Assembly (NCBI RefSeq): GCF_000282655.1 | Contig: NZ_AKIV01000143.1 | Location: 1-57,912, forward strand | Length of the DNA stretch: 57,912 nt | From: Polaromonas sp. CF318 | GTDB lineage: Bacteria; Pseudomonadota; Gammaproteobacteria; Burkholderiales; Burkholderiaceae_C | Direction: 5' to 3' | Shown here: in pieces, positions 8,808 through 17,486 of the stretch | How the letters are laid out: each line of letters begins with the position of its first letter | Position numbering within the stretch: position 1 is the first letter of the stretch | Translations under genes and position numbers: made by a program | The notes under the pieces: generated by a model | What the model saw: the letters and a program-made list of their open reading frames with translations, nothing else | Database searches by the model: none | What the model was told of the DNA's origin: nothing

Positions 8808-9548
8808 CTAAGCCCGGGCGACCGCCGGCACAAACATATAACCCTCGTTGCGCACCGTGCGTATCAGGTCGGCGCGTTCCTCGCCGAAGGCGAGCTTGCG
8901 GCGCAGCCGGCTGATCTGCACGTCGATGGCGCGGTCGTAGGTGTCCTTGTCGGAGCCCAGCGCATAGTCCAGCAGCTGGTCGCGCGTCAGCACACGGCGC
9001 GGGTGCTGCGTGAAGGCGCGCAGCAGGCGGAACTCGCCGTCGGACAGGGTGACCACGGCATTCGCGGGATCGTACAAAACGCGCGAGCGCAGGTCTATGC
9101 GCCAGCCCGAAAACTTCAGCACCTCGCTGTCCTCGTCCACCTTCCCGCCTTCAGGTGGCGCGGAAACCTGCGGCGCGCCGGCGCTACGGCGCAGCACCGT
9201 GCGGATGCGCGCGAGCAGCTCGCGCGGGTTGCAGGGTTTGGCCAGGTAGTCTTCCGCGCCTATCTCGAGCCCGACGATGCGGTCTATGTCCGAGCCCACG
9301 GCCGACAGCATGATGACCGGCGGGCCACCGCTTTTTTGCAGGGCCCTGAGCGCGCTGAGCCCGTCTTCGCCGGGAAGCATGACGTCCAGCACGATCAGGG
9401 CGTAGCCGCCTTGCTCGAGCTTGGCGCGCATCTCGCGCACGTCGCCCGCCGTATCGACGTGGAAACCGTGCTTCTCCAGAAAGGACGAGACCAGTTCCCG
9501 GATTCCGGCATCGTCGTCAACGATCAGTAGGCGTGTGGAGAGGTTCAC
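8808..9548 (-). CDS. OmpR-family response regulator, probably controls the adjacent virB operon
   Basis: A 246-residue regulator: receiver domain with acidic pocket (Asp11-13), phospho-acceptor Asp55 in VLDVMLPGEDG and conserved Lys104, then a winged-helix DNA-binding domain (about residues 145-245). The frame extends upstream, but the receiver begins at the GTG at 9548 (VNLSTRLLIVDDD), giving the normal family length. No histidine kinase is adjacent on this side; the next one is at 17487-19580, beyond the type IV secretion genes. It is divergent from virB1, with a PhoB-like direct repeat in the shared promoter. Confidence 0.9.
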   Translation of the reverse strand: MNLSTRLLIVDDDAGIRELVSSFLEKHGFHVDTAGDVREMRAKLEQGGYALIVLDVMLPGEDGLSALRALQKSGGPPVIMLSAVGSDIDRIVGLEIGAEDYLAKPCNPRELLARIRTVLRRSAGAPQVSAPPEGGKVDEDSEVLKFSGWRIDLRSRVLYDPANAVVTLSDGEFRLLRAFTQHPRRVLTRDQLLDYALGSDKDTYDRAIDVQISRLRRKLAFGEERADLIRTVRNEGYMFVPAVARA

Positions 9549-9614
9549 GGTGGGGCGGGGGTTTGCGAGGGATGATACCGCGATTGCCCCGGGTCCGGCC
9601 CGGCCTGCAACACA

Positions 9615-9632
9615 CTGAAATAAAGCTGAAAT
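9615..9632 (+). promoter_or_regulatory. PhoB-like direct repeat, candidate response-regulator site
   Basis: CTGAAAT-AAAG-CTGAAAT: two identical 7-base half-sites 11 bases apart, in the same phase as the 11-base direct repeats bound by PhoB/OmpR-type dimers. It lies in the gap between the divergent response regulator (GTG 9548) and virB1 (GTG 9690), so it could act on both promoters. That the regulator encoded from 9548 binds here is inference from spacing and position. Confidence 0.5.
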
Positions 9633-9689
9633 TCCGCGGCAATGCGGGTTTTTGATACTGCGGGCATTCAACAACAAGGATGCCCGTAC

Positions 9690-10331
9690 GTGCCCTCTCC
9701 CACCTACCTTTTTCCCGCCGGCGCCGCGGGTCTTGCCGCCGCGCTGCTGCTGGCCAGCCCGGCCGCGCCCTGCAGCGTGCTGGAGATAGGCGCGGACGGC
9801 GCCGTGCTGGTGCGCGCCGCTGACCGCGTCCGCGCGGCCGCCACCGGTGCCACTGCCGCCATGCCCGCCGCCTGGCGGCCGCAGCTTGAGCGCATCGCCG
9901 CCCGGCATGCGCTGAGCCCCGCGCTCGTGGAGGCGCTGGTCTGGCAGGAAAGCCGCTGGAACACCGGCGCGCTATCGCCCAAGGGGGCCATAGGCCTGGC
10001 CCAGCTGATGCCGGACACCGCGCGCGAACTCGGCGTCGACCCCCATGACCCGCTGGACAACCTCGAAGGCGGCGCGCGCTACCTGCGCCAGCAGATGGAC
10101 CGTTTTGGCGACCTGCCGTCGGCCCTGGCCGCCTACAACGCGGGCCCGGCCCGCGTAGCGGCCGCCGGCGGCGTGCCCGACATCGCGGAAACCCGCGACT
10201 ACGTCAACGCCGTTCTCGGCCGCATCACCGCATCGGCCGCAGCACCCGGCACCACTCCCACTCACTCCACCCATTCCACCCACCCCGCAACTTCCATCAA
10301 CCCTCAAAAAGGAATCCTCCATGTCCCCTAA
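9690..10331 (+). CDS. virB1: VirB1-like lytic transglycosylase of a type IV secretion system
   Basis: A 213-residue exported protein with an N-terminal hydrophobic segment and a lysozyme-like transglycosylase (SLT) domain (about residues 60-175). The catalytic Glu87 lies in LVWQESRW, followed by the family's PKGAIGLAQLMPDTA and AYNAGPARV motifs. It would open peptidoglycan for assembly of the secretion channel. The GTG at 9690 is preferred because AAGGA ends 9 bases upstream. The C terminus is Thr/Ser/His-rich and low in complexity. The 3' end overlaps virB2 by 11 bases, implying coupled translation. Confidence 0.88.
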   Translation: MPSPTYLFPAGAAGLAAALLLASPAAPCSVLEIGADGAVLVRAADRVRAAATGATAAMPAAWRPQLERIAARHALSPALVEALVWQESRWNTGALSPKGAIGLAQLMPDTARELGVDPHDPLDNLEGGARYLRQQMDRFGDLPSALAAYNAGPARVAAAGGVPDIAETRDYVNAVLGRITASAAAPGTTPTHSTHSTHPATSINPQKGILHVP

Positions 10332-10662
10332 ACGACTGATACACAGCGCTCTCAACCTGGCGGGCTTTGCCGCCCGGGCCGTGGCCTCACTGCCGGTCGG
10401 CAGCCTCGCGATCGCCGCGCCCGTGGCCGACCCGCAGGGCTCGGGCCCCATCCTGGCGGCCCTGATCTGGCTGCAGGGCACCCTGCTCGGCAACCTCGCC
10501 ACGGCAGCCGCCGTGATCGCCGTCGCCATGGTCGGCTTCCTGATGCTGAGCGGGCGCATGAACTGGCGCTTCGGCGCGACCGTGGTGCTGGGCTGCTTCA
10601 TCCTGTTCGGCTCGGCCGCGATTGTGTCGGGCATACAGGGCGCCGCCGGCGCGGCCCGCTAA
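10321..10662 (+). CDS. virB2: VirB2/TrbC-type pilin subunit
   Basis: A 113-residue protein with a cationic N terminus, a leader-like hydrophobic region, and two transmembrane segments (about residues 45-75 and 82-108) separated by a short polar loop (SGRMNWRF), the architecture of VirB2/TrbC pilins. AAAGGA lies upstream of the ATG. Position between virB1 and virB3 supports the call, since pilins diverge fast and sequence alone is weak evidence. It would form the extracellular pilus or surface component. Confidence 0.82.
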   Translation: MSPKRLIHSALNLAGFAARAVASLPVGSLAIAAPVADPQGSGPILAALIWLQGTLLGNLATAAAVIAVAMVGFLMLSGRMNWRFGATVVLGCFILFGSAAIVSGIQGAAGAAR

Positions 10663-10665
10663 GCC

Positions 10666-10950
10666 ATGGGCGCGCTGCAATCCCACCCGGTGTTCCGCGC
10701 GCTGACCCGGCCGCAGATGTTTGCCGGCGTCACCTACAGCTTCTTTGTGCTCAACGCCTCGGTCACGACGGAGGCCTTCCTGGTGACGCGATCCTTCCTC
10801 GTGCTGCCGCTGGCGCTGGCCATCCACTGCGCCGGCTACCTGGCCTGCCTGCGCGAGCCCCGGGTGTTCGACCTCTGGCTGGCCAAGGCCGGCAAGTGTT
10901 CGCGCGTCCCCAACTGGAAACACTGGGGCTGCAACAGCTATGCCCCTTAG
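10666..10950 (+). CDS. virB3: VirB3/TrbD-like inner membrane protein
   Basis: A 94-residue protein starting 3 bases after virB2. It has the VirB3 pattern: a short N terminus with HPVFRALTRPQMFAGV, then two closely spaced hydrophobic segments, then a C-terminal RVFDLWLAKAGK region. VirB3 associates with the VirB4 ATPase and in some systems is fused to it. The gene order virB2-virB3-virB4 is the standard one and supports the assignment. The start codon is 26 bases before that of virB4 minus its stop, with no other gene between. Confidence 0.85.
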   Translation: MGALQSHPVFRALTRPQMFAGVTYSFFVLNASVTTEAFLVTRSFLVLPLALAIHCAGYLACLREPRVFDLWLAKAGKCSRVPNWKHWGCNSYAP

Positions 10951-10975
10951 CCTCTCAACCCTCAGGAGTTCGCCC

Positions 10976-13387
10976 ATGCCCTGGAAAAGTCCCGCCGCCT
11001 GGCTCAGGCGCGAAGTCCGCGCCGGTGACCGGCTGCCCTATGCCCGCCACCTGGACGACGGCACGCTGGTCCTGCGCGACGGCGCGCTGATGCGCACCCT
11101 CCACCTGCCCGGCCTGCCTTTCGAGACCGAAAGCGCCGAGGCCCTGAACCACCACCAGTCGGTGCGCGAGGTGCTGCTGCGCAGCGCGCTGGACGCGCGC
11201 TTCATCGTCTACCACCACATCGTGCGCCGCGAGATCGCGCCGCAACCCGAAGGCAGCTTCGAGCAGCCCTTCGCCGCCGAACTCAATGAACGCTGGACGG
11301 CCCGCCTCGCCGAGCGCCGGCTGTTTGTCAATGAACAGTTCCTCACCGTGATACGGCGCCCCGCGCGCGGCAAGAGCGGCTGGGCCGAAAAGCTGGGCCG
11401 GCGCATGCAGGCGGCCGGCACCGCCAGCCATGAAGACCAGCGCATGCTGAACGCCGCGGTGACCGCGCTGGCCTGCGGCCTGCAGCCCTACGGCGCGCGC
11501 GTGCTCGGCATCGTCTCGCGCCATGGCGTGAAATTTTCCGAGCCGCTGGAGCTGCTCTCGGCGCTGTACAACGGCGAGATGCGCCCCGTTGCGCTGCCTG
11601 GCAGCGAGGCTGGCAAGGATGGCGAGGTCGACCTGGGCCGGCACATTCCCTACTGCCGCGTGAGCTTCGGCCTCAACGCGATGGAAAGCGCGGGGCCGCA
11701 GGGGCGCAGCTTCTCGGCCGTGCTGTCGGTCAAGGAATACCCGGCCGCGACGCGTCCCGGCGTCCTGGATTCGCTGCTGCGCCTGCCGCACGAACTGGTG
11801 CTCACCGAAACCTTCTCGCCGGTGGACCGGCAGATCGCCCGCGAGCGCATAGACCTGGCGCTGCGCCGGCTCAAGGTGGCCGATGACGACGGCGCCACCG
11901 AGCGCATGGAAATGCTCAGCGCCAAGGACGCGCTGTCGGCCGGCGCCATCGGCTTCGGTGACCACCACTTGACGGTGCTGGTGCGCGCCGCCGGCCTGCC
12001 GGAACTCGACGCCGCGATCGCCGAAGCGGCCGCGGCCATCGCCGACATGGGCGCCGTCGCCGTGCGCGAAGACACCAACCTCGAGCCCGCCTTCTGGGCC
12101 CAGTTTCCCGGCAACGAGGACTATGTGGTGCGGCGCGCGCTGATCTCCACGGCCAGCGCCGCCGGCTTTTTGTCGCTGCACGGCTTTTCCACAGGGCAGG
12201 CGGCCAACAACCACTGGGGCCCGGCCGCCACCCTGTTCGAGACCACCAGCGCCACGCCTTACCACTTCAACTTCCACCAGGGCGACCTCGGCAACTTCAC
12301 GGTCATAGGCCCCTCGGGTTCGGGCAAGACGGTGGTGCTCAATTTCCTGGCCGCGCAGGCGGCCAAGTTCTCGCCGCGCCTGGTGTTTTTCGACAAGGAC
12401 CGCGGCGCGGAAATCTTTTTGCGCGCGGCCGGCGGCCACTATGCGCGCCTGGTGCCGGGCGAGCCGACGGGGCTGAACCCGCTGGCCCTGGCCGATACCG
12501 CGGAGAACCGGGCCTTTCTGTGCCAGTGGCTGGGCACGCTGCTGCAGGCCAGGGGGCCGGAGGAACTGGCCACGGTGGCCGGCGCGGTGGACGCCTGCTT
12601 CGGCCATGCACCCGCGTTTCGCCGCCTGCGCTATTTCCGCGAGCTGCTGTCGGGCGGGCGCAGGCCGGAAGAGGGCGACCTGTGCGCGCGCATGGCGCCC
12701 TTTGTGGGCGAGGGCGAGCACGCCTGGCTGTTCGACAACGCCAGGGACGAACTCGACATAGACCGCATGACCCTGGGTTTTGACATGACGGCGCTGCTGG
12801 ACAACCCGCGGCTGCGCACGCCGGCCATGATGTATTTGTTCCACCGCATAGACGCGCGGCTCAACGGCGAGCCGGCCATGATATTGATCGACGAGGGCTG
12901 GAAGGCGCTGGACGACGAGGTCTTCGCCGCGCAGCTGCGCGACTGGCTGAAAACCCTGCGCAAGCGCAACGCCATCGTCGGCTTCGCGACCCAGAGCGCG
13001 CGCGACGCGCTGGACAGCCGCATCGCCTCGGCCCTGGTGGAGCAGACCGCCACCATGGTCTTCATGCCCAACCCCAAGGCGCGCGAGGAAGACTACTGCG
13101 CGGGTTTCGGCCTCACGCCGCACGAGCTGGACCTGATACGCGCGCTGCCGGCGCACAGCCGCTGCTTTTTGATCCGCCACGCCAACCACTCGGTGGTGGC
13201 GCGGCTGGACCTGTCGGGCATGGACGACATGCTGATGGTGCTGTCGGGGCGCGAGTCGGCCGTGCGCCGGCTCGACATGATCCGCGCGCGCGTCGGCGAC
13301 GACCCGGCGGCCTGGTACCCGCTGCTGACCCGCGCGCGCTGGCCCGGGGATTCACCGGCGGATGTTCACAGGGGGGTGGCGGCATGA
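10976..13387 (+). CDS. virB4: VirB4 ATPase of the type IV secretion system
   Basis: An 803-residue ATPase that powers pilus biogenesis and transport at the inner membrane. Walker A is GPSGSGKT at about residues 445-452 and Walker B is MILIDEG near residue 637. The N-terminal half carries the CagE/TrbE/VirB domain. The start at 10976 is chosen over an ATG at 10940 because CAGGAG lies 8 bases upstream and the upstream ATG is inside virB3. The stop overlaps the virB6 start (ATGA at 13384). Length is normal and all ATPase motifs are intact, so the system looks functional. Confidence 0.93.
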   Translation: MPWKSPAAWLRREVRAGDRLPYARHLDDGTLVLRDGALMRTLHLPGLPFETESAEALNHHQSVREVLLRSALDARFIVYHHIVRREIAPQPEGSFEQPFAAELNERWTARLAERRLFVNEQFLTVIRRPARGKSGWAEKLGRRMQAAGTASHEDQRMLNAAVTALACGLQPYGARVLGIVSRHGVKFSEPLELLSALYNGEMRPVALPGSEAGKDGEVDLGRHIPYCRVSFGLNAMESAGPQGRSFSAVLSVKEYPAATRPGVLDSLLRLPHELVLTETFSPVDRQIARERIDLALRRLKVADDDGATERMEMLSAKDALSAGAIGFGDHHLTVLVRAAGLPELDAAIAEAAAAIADMGAVAVREDTNLEPAFWAQFPGNEDYVVRRALISTASAAGFLSLHGFSTGQAANNHWGPAATLFETTSATPYHFNFHQGDLGNFTVIGPSGSGKTVVLNFLAAQAAKFSPRLVFFDKDRGAEIFLRAAGGHYARLVPGEPTGLNPLALADTAENRAFLCQWLGTLLQARGPEELATVAGAVDACFGHAPAFRRLRYFRELLSGGRRPEEGDLCARMAPFVGEGEHAWLFDNARDELDIDRMTLGFDMTALLDNPRLRTPAMMYLFHRIDARLNGEPAMILIDEGWKALDDEVFAAQLRDWLKTLRKRNAIVGFATQSARDALDSRIASALVEQTATMVFMPNPKAREEDYCAGFGLTPHELDLIRALPAHSRCFLIRHANHSVVARLDLSGMDDMLMVLSGRESAVRRLDMIRARVGDDPAAWYPLLTRARWPGDSPADVHRGVAA

Positions 13388-14574
13388 GTTGCACTAGCCT
13401 GAACTTCGACGGGCCCTCCGGCATCACCGAAGTCCTGCGCGGCGTGGACTGCGGCATGAAGCAGGCCACCGCCTTCGCGTTTGAGCGCTTCTTCGGCGCC
13501 CACGGCGCGCTGTCGCTCGCGCTGACGGCGGTGCTGACGCTCTACATCGCGCTGCTCGCGCTGAACCTGCTCACCGGCCGCACGGCGCTGAGGCTGTCGC
13601 TGCTCACGCCGCGCGCGCTGACGCTGGGCCTGGTGCTGACCTTCGCGAGCTCCTGGGTCGCCTACCAGCAGGTGGTGTGGAACCTCGCCGTGGGCGCGCC
13701 CGACGAGGTGGCGCGGCTGGTGATAGGCAGCCAGGGCTCGGCGACGGAATTTTTCGCGGGCCAGCTGGACCGCATGTTCAGCACCGTGGCCGACGCGGCC
13801 GGCGCCAGTTCCGCGGCGTCCGCGCCCGCGTCCGATGCCGCCAAAAAATCGGCGGGACTGTCACCGTCCGACCTGCTCTGGTTCAGCGGCCTGCTGCTGT
13901 TGCTGGGGACCGCCGGGGTGCTGATCGTCGCCAAGATCACGCTGGCCGCGCTGCTCGCCATCGGGCCGCTGTTCATGGTGCTGGCCCTGTTCGGTGCCAC
14001 GCGCGGCCTGTTTGAGGGCTGGCTTAAAAGCGTGGCGCTGTTCGCGCTGGTGCCGCTGGTCACGGTGCTGGTCGGTGCCGGCGGGCTGATGCTGCTGTCG
14101 CCCATGGTCCAGGCCCTGTCCGCCGCCGGCGGTGCGCCGTCCATGCGCCTGGCGGTGGGCTTGTTGCTGGCCTCCTGCATTTACACCGCGCTGATGGCCA
14201 TCAGCCTGAAGGCCGCGGCGTCGCTGACCAGCGGCTGGCGTTTGCCGCGCGCCGCGGGCGAAGGGCAGGGCGGCGACAGCCGGCCGGCTCTGCCTCCGCA
14301 GCCCCTTGGGCCGGCCGCCGCCGCGGCACCGGGGCTTCCCGGGGCCGGCCATGCGCACGAGGCCGGCCGCGATGAACGCGTTCGGCAGCTGGTTGCGGCC
14401 AGCTATCGTCCACCCGCGGCGGCCGCTGCCCACGGCGCAGCGCCACAGTCGCGCGCGGTGCAACTGGTTTCCGCCATGCCGGTGCCCGCGGCATCCGCCG
14501 CCGGTGAACGGACACGGCACCTGGGTGCGCGTGCACAAACCTCTTCGCCTTTCAAGGACAACAAGACACCATGA
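13384..14574 (+). CDS. virB6: VirB6/TrbL-family polytopic channel protein
   Basis: A 396-residue membrane protein with several hydrophobic segments (near residues 40-60, 75-95, 165-190, 195-215, 220-245 and 255-280) and the central loop region typical of VirB6. After the last membrane segment comes a hydrophilic tail of about 110 residues, rich in Ala, Pro and Gly, that does not resemble VirB8. VirB6 forms part of the inner membrane channel. It overlaps virB4 upstream and virB9 downstream by ATGA, so there is no room for virB5, virB7 or virB8 in their usual places. Confidence 0.87.
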   Translation: MSCTSLNFDGPSGITEVLRGVDCGMKQATAFAFERFFGAHGALSLALTAVLTLYIALLALNLLTGRTALRLSLLTPRALTLGLVLTFASSWVAYQQVVWNLAVGAPDEVARLVIGSQGSATEFFAGQLDRMFSTVADAAGASSAASAPASDAAKKSAGLSPSDLLWFSGLLLLLGTAGVLIVAKITLAALLAIGPLFMVLALFGATRGLFEGWLKSVALFALVPLVTVLVGAGGLMLLSPMVQALSAAGGAPSMRLAVGLLLASCIYTALMAISLKAAASLTSGWRLPRAAGEGQGGDSRPALPPQPLGPAAAAAPGLPGAGHAHEAGRDERVRQLVAASYRPPAAAAAHGAAPQSRAVQLVSAMPVPAASAAGERTRHLGARAQTSSPFKDNKTP

Positions 14575-15371
14575 AACATGTATTTTTGAAAGCGGCGCTT
14601 TGGCCCGCCCTTTGCGGCGCGGCGCTGGCCCTGGCCGCGCCGGCCACGCACGCGCTGGACGAGGGCCGCGTGCGCAGCGTGGCCTACAGCCCTTCCGACA
14701 TCGTTGCCATTGCGGGCCTCGAAGGCTTCCAGTCGCTGATTGCCTTCGGTGATGACGAGAAGATAGAGAACGTTGCCGTGGGCGACAGCCTGGCCTGGCA
14801 GGTCACACCCAACAAGCGTGCCAACGTGCTGTTCCTCAAGCCGGTCATGCGCGGCGCGGTGACCAATATGACTGTGGTCACCGACAAGCGTGTCTACCTG
14901 TTCGATCTGCGCACGGCGGCGCGCCCGAACGCGGTGCTGTACAGCCTGCGCTTTTCCTACCCCGCGCCGCCGGCCCCAGCGCCGGCCCCGGCCGTTGAGC
15001 CCGCGGCGCAGCCCCCGGCCGCCGCCGCGCCGAATGAGTTCGCCGAACGCGCGGCGAACCTCAACTTCGCCTGGGGCCGGCAGGGTTCCGGCAAGCTGCT
15101 GCCGGCCCATGTGTTTGACGACGGCCGCGCCGTCTACCTGGACTGGGGCAAGGACACGCCGCTGCCCGCCATCCTGGTCGCGGGAGACGGCGGCGTCGAG
15201 GGCCCGGTCAATTATTCGATGCGCGGCGGCACCATCGTCGTCGACGGCGTGATGCGCCAGCTGGTGCTGCGCGCGGGCAGCGATACGGCCACCTTGACCA
15301 ACCTCACGGCGCCCGCCCCGGCCCCCGGCACAACCCGCCACAACCCCGCAAACCAGGAGATATACCGATGA
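14571..15371 (+). CDS. virB9: VirB9-like outer membrane core-complex protein
   Basis: A 266-residue protein with a signal peptide (cleavage probably after THA near residue 28), an N-terminal VirB9 domain (RVRSVAYSPSDIVAIAG to LYSLRFSYP), an Ala/Pro-rich linker at about residues 125-150, and a C-terminal domain containing the NFAWGRQGSGKLLPAHVFDDG stretch typical of VirB9/TrbG. VirB9 builds the outer membrane ring with VirB10 and usually VirB7. No VirB7 lipoprotein gene is seen nearby. It overlaps virB6 and virB10 by ATGA junctions. Confidence 0.88.
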   Translation: MKHVFLKAALWPALCGAALALAAPATHALDEGRVRSVAYSPSDIVAIAGLEGFQSLIAFGDDEKIENVAVGDSLAWQVTPNKRANVLFLKPVMRGAVTNMTVVTDKRVYLFDLRTAARPNAVLYSLRFSYPAPPAPAPAPAVEPAAQPPAAAAPNEFAERAANLNFAWGRQGSGKLLPAHVFDDGRAVYLDWGKDTPLPAILVAGDGGVEGPVNYSMRGGTIVVDGVMRQLVLRAGSDTATLTNLTAPAPAPGTTRHNPANQEIYR

Positions 15372-16426
15372 CAGGCAAGACCGGCCCGCACCCCGACCCG
15401 CGCGAAGGCATGACGGGGCAAGCGCTCGCGAACGCCAGCCGCAACGGCTTTCCCATCGTTGCCGGCCATGTGCAGCGCGGCGACCGCCTCGGCACCTTGA
15501 TGGGCATCACCTGCGCGCTGCTGCTGGGAGGCGCCGCCTTCTGGGGCATGTCCTCGCAGCGCACGTCGCCGGCGGCCTCTCCCGTCGCCTCGGCTTCACC
15601 TGCGGCAGAGCTTCCCGCGCCTGTCGTGAAAACCGAGCCGCCCATGGCCGCGCCGCCTGTGGCACCGGCCGACGCTATGGAGAACCGCCTGCGTGCGCCT
15701 GCGCTGATCCTGGACATCGCGGCGGCCGAATCCAGACCCGCTTCGCCACCGGCGGCGGCCGTCGCCGCAGCGGCGCCCGCGAGCGCCGCGCGCGGCCCGC
15801 AGCAGCCGCTGTCGGCCGACGAGTCCTTCGCCGAGCGCATAGGCAGCAGCAGCGCGGATACCGTCACGGCCACCCGCCTGGCCGACCCCGGCCACACCGT
15901 GATCCAGGGCACCCTGATCGCGGCCGTGCTGGAAACCGCCATCGACAGCGACCTGCCCGGCTTCGCGCGCGCCGTCGTCAGCCAGGACATACGCTCGTTC
16001 GACGGTTCGCGCGTGCTGATCCCGCGCGCCTCGCGCCTGGTCGGGCAGTACAAAAGCGGCGTGGCCAACGGCCAGAAGCGCGCCTATGTGTTGTGGTCGC
16101 GTTTGATACGGCCGGACGGCGCTTCCATCGCGCTGGCCTCGCCCGCGACCGACTTCGCGGGCAACACCGGCCTGGCCGGCGAGGTGGACACGCATTTCTT
16201 CGCGCGCTTCGGCTCGGCCATCCTGCTGTCGGTGGTCGACGTGCTTGCCGCGGTGGGCAGCGCGTCGGTGGTGATTTCGGGCTCGCAAAGCGCCGCCGCG
16301 GTGGCGGTGCAGCGCGACGCGCAGATACCGCCCACCATCAAGGTGCCCCAGGGCTCGCCGATTCGCGTCTTCACCGCGCGCGACCTGGATTTCGCCGCCG
16401 TCACGCGGGAGGCCGCCGCCAAATGA
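15368..16426 (+). CDS. virB10: VirB10-like scaffold protein spanning both membranes
   Basis: A 352-residue protein: cytoplasmic N terminus, one transmembrane segment at about residues 40-60, a Pro/Ala-rich periplasmic stretch (about 65-150), and the C-terminal VirB10/TrbI beta-barrel domain (VIQGTLIAAVLETAI, RVLIPRASRLVGQY, FARFGSAILLSVVDVL). The last of these corresponds to the antenna helices that cross the outer membrane. VirB10 senses ATPase energy and gates the channel. Overlaps virB9 and virB11 by four bases each. Confidence 0.92.
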   Translation: MTGKTGPHPDPREGMTGQALANASRNGFPIVAGHVQRGDRLGTLMGITCALLLGGAAFWGMSSQRTSPAASPVASASPAAELPAPVVKTEPPMAAPPVAPADAMENRLRAPALILDIAAAESRPASPPAAAVAAAAPASAARGPQQPLSADESFAERIGSSSADTVTATRLADPGHTVIQGTLIAAVLETAIDSDLPGFARAVVSQDIRSFDGSRVLIPRASRLVGQYKSGVANGQKRAYVLWSRLIRPDGASIALASPATDFAGNTGLAGEVDTHFFARFGSAILLSVVDVLAAVGSASVVISGSQSAAAVAVQRDAQIPPTIKVPQGSPIRVFTARDLDFAAVTREAAAK

Positions 16427-17421
16427 ACGACGCTGTCTTTGCCGAAAAATCCCGGGAGGCCTTCGGGTCCGTCTACCTCGGCGCCTACCTCGAACCTTTC
16501 CGGGAGTGGCTGGAGGGTGACGAGGTGTCGGAGATCATCGTCAACCGTCCCGGCGAGGTCTGGCTCGAAGTGGCCGGCGAAGACGCCATGCGCAGGGTGG
16601 CCGCGCCCGCCGTGGACGACACCCTGCTGCGCCGCCTCAGCGAGCAGGTCGCGCGGGTTACCCACCAGGGCGTCAGCCGCACCTGGCCGCTGCTGTCGGC
16701 CACCTTGCCGGGCGGCGCGCGCCTGCAGGTCGTTGCCCCGCCCGCGACGCGCGGGCACTGGGCGCTGGCCATACGCCGGCACCGGCTCAGGGAAGTCAGC
16801 CTCGCCGACTACGCGCAAAGCGCGCGCGTGGGCAAGGCGGACACCGGCCTGCGGATCGATGCGGCCGACCCGGTAGGAACTTTGCGCCGCGCCGTCGCCG
16901 CACGGGCCACCATACTGATCAGCGGCGGCACCTCCAGCGGCAAGACCACCTTCCTCAATTCCCTGCTGCGCGAGGTGCCCGGCGGCGAGCGTGTGGTGCT
17001 GATCGAGGACACGCCCGAGATCCACACCGGCGAGGGCAACAAGCTCGCGCTGGTCGCGGTCAAGGGCGAACTCGGCGAAGCCAGGCTCACCACCGACGAC
17101 CTGCTGCAGGCGGCCCTGCGGCTGCGGCCCGACCGCATCGTGCTCGGCGAGCTGCGCGGAAAGGAGGCGGTCAGCTTTCTGCGCGCCATCAACACCGGCC
17201 ATCCCGGCTCCTTCACCACCATCCACGCCAACTCGCCGCAGGGCGCGCTGGAGCAACTGGCGCTGATGGTGCTGCAGTCCGGCCTGGGCCTGTCGCGTGC
17301 CGACACGATTGCCTATGCCTGTTCCGTCGTCGACCTCGTGGTGCAGCTGGACCGCACGGGCGGGCGGCGCGGCATCGCGCAGATCGTCGCCGCGCGCGAG
17401 CTGGCCCTTGCCATGCGCTGA
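16423..17421 (+). CDS. virB11: VirB11 secretion ATPase
   Basis: A 332-residue hexameric traffic ATPase. Motifs in order: Walker A GGTSSGKT (about 167-174), Asp box LIEDTPEI, Walker B RPDRIVLGELRG and His box GHPGSFTTIHAN. The start at 16423 overlaps the virB10 stop (ATGA); an open frame continues upstream inside virB10 but the family alignment begins here. VirB11 switches VirB4 between pilus assembly and substrate transport. It closes the secretion operon; a histidine kinase gene follows within 70 bases. Confidence 0.93.
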   Translation: MNDAVFAEKSREAFGSVYLGAYLEPFREWLEGDEVSEIIVNRPGEVWLEVAGEDAMRRVAAPAVDDTLLRRLSEQVARVTHQGVSRTWPLLSATLPGGARLQVVAPPATRGHWALAIRRHRLREVSLADYAQSARVGKADTGLRIDAADPVGTLRRAVAARATILISGGTSSGKTTFLNSLLREVPGGERVVLIEDTPEIHTGEGNKLALVAVKGELGEARLTTDDLLQAALRLRPDRIVLGELRGKEAVSFLRAINTGHPGSFTTIHANSPQGALEQLALMVLQSGLGLSRADTIAYACSVVDLVVQLDRTGGRRGIAQIVAARELALAMR

Positions 17422-17486
17422 CATCCCTTATGGCCAGCCTTCCCGCCTTGCGTGACACCCCCCTGCTTCCATGGCAGCATAGTGTC

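Noticed and set aside
9634..9653. CCGC/GCGG stem followed by TTTTT upstream of virB1
   Set aside because: The stem has only four pairs and lies in a divergent promoter region, where a terminator is unlikely.
10955..13189. 744-codon open frame on the minus strand opposite virB4
   Set aside because: It mirrors the virB4 codon pattern in very GC-rich DNA, has no domain-like sequence and would replace a gene with clear Walker motifs.
14240..14574. Possible VirB8 domain fused to the C terminus of VirB6
   Set aside because: The tail is hydrophilic and Ala/Pro/Gly-rich with no transmembrane anchor and no NTF2-like pattern, so it does not look like VirB8 by eye.
16093..16422. Upstream extension of virB11 inside virB10
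   Set aside because: Open frame only; the virB11 family alignment begins at the ATG at 16423, which overlaps the virB10 stop like the other junctions of the operon.
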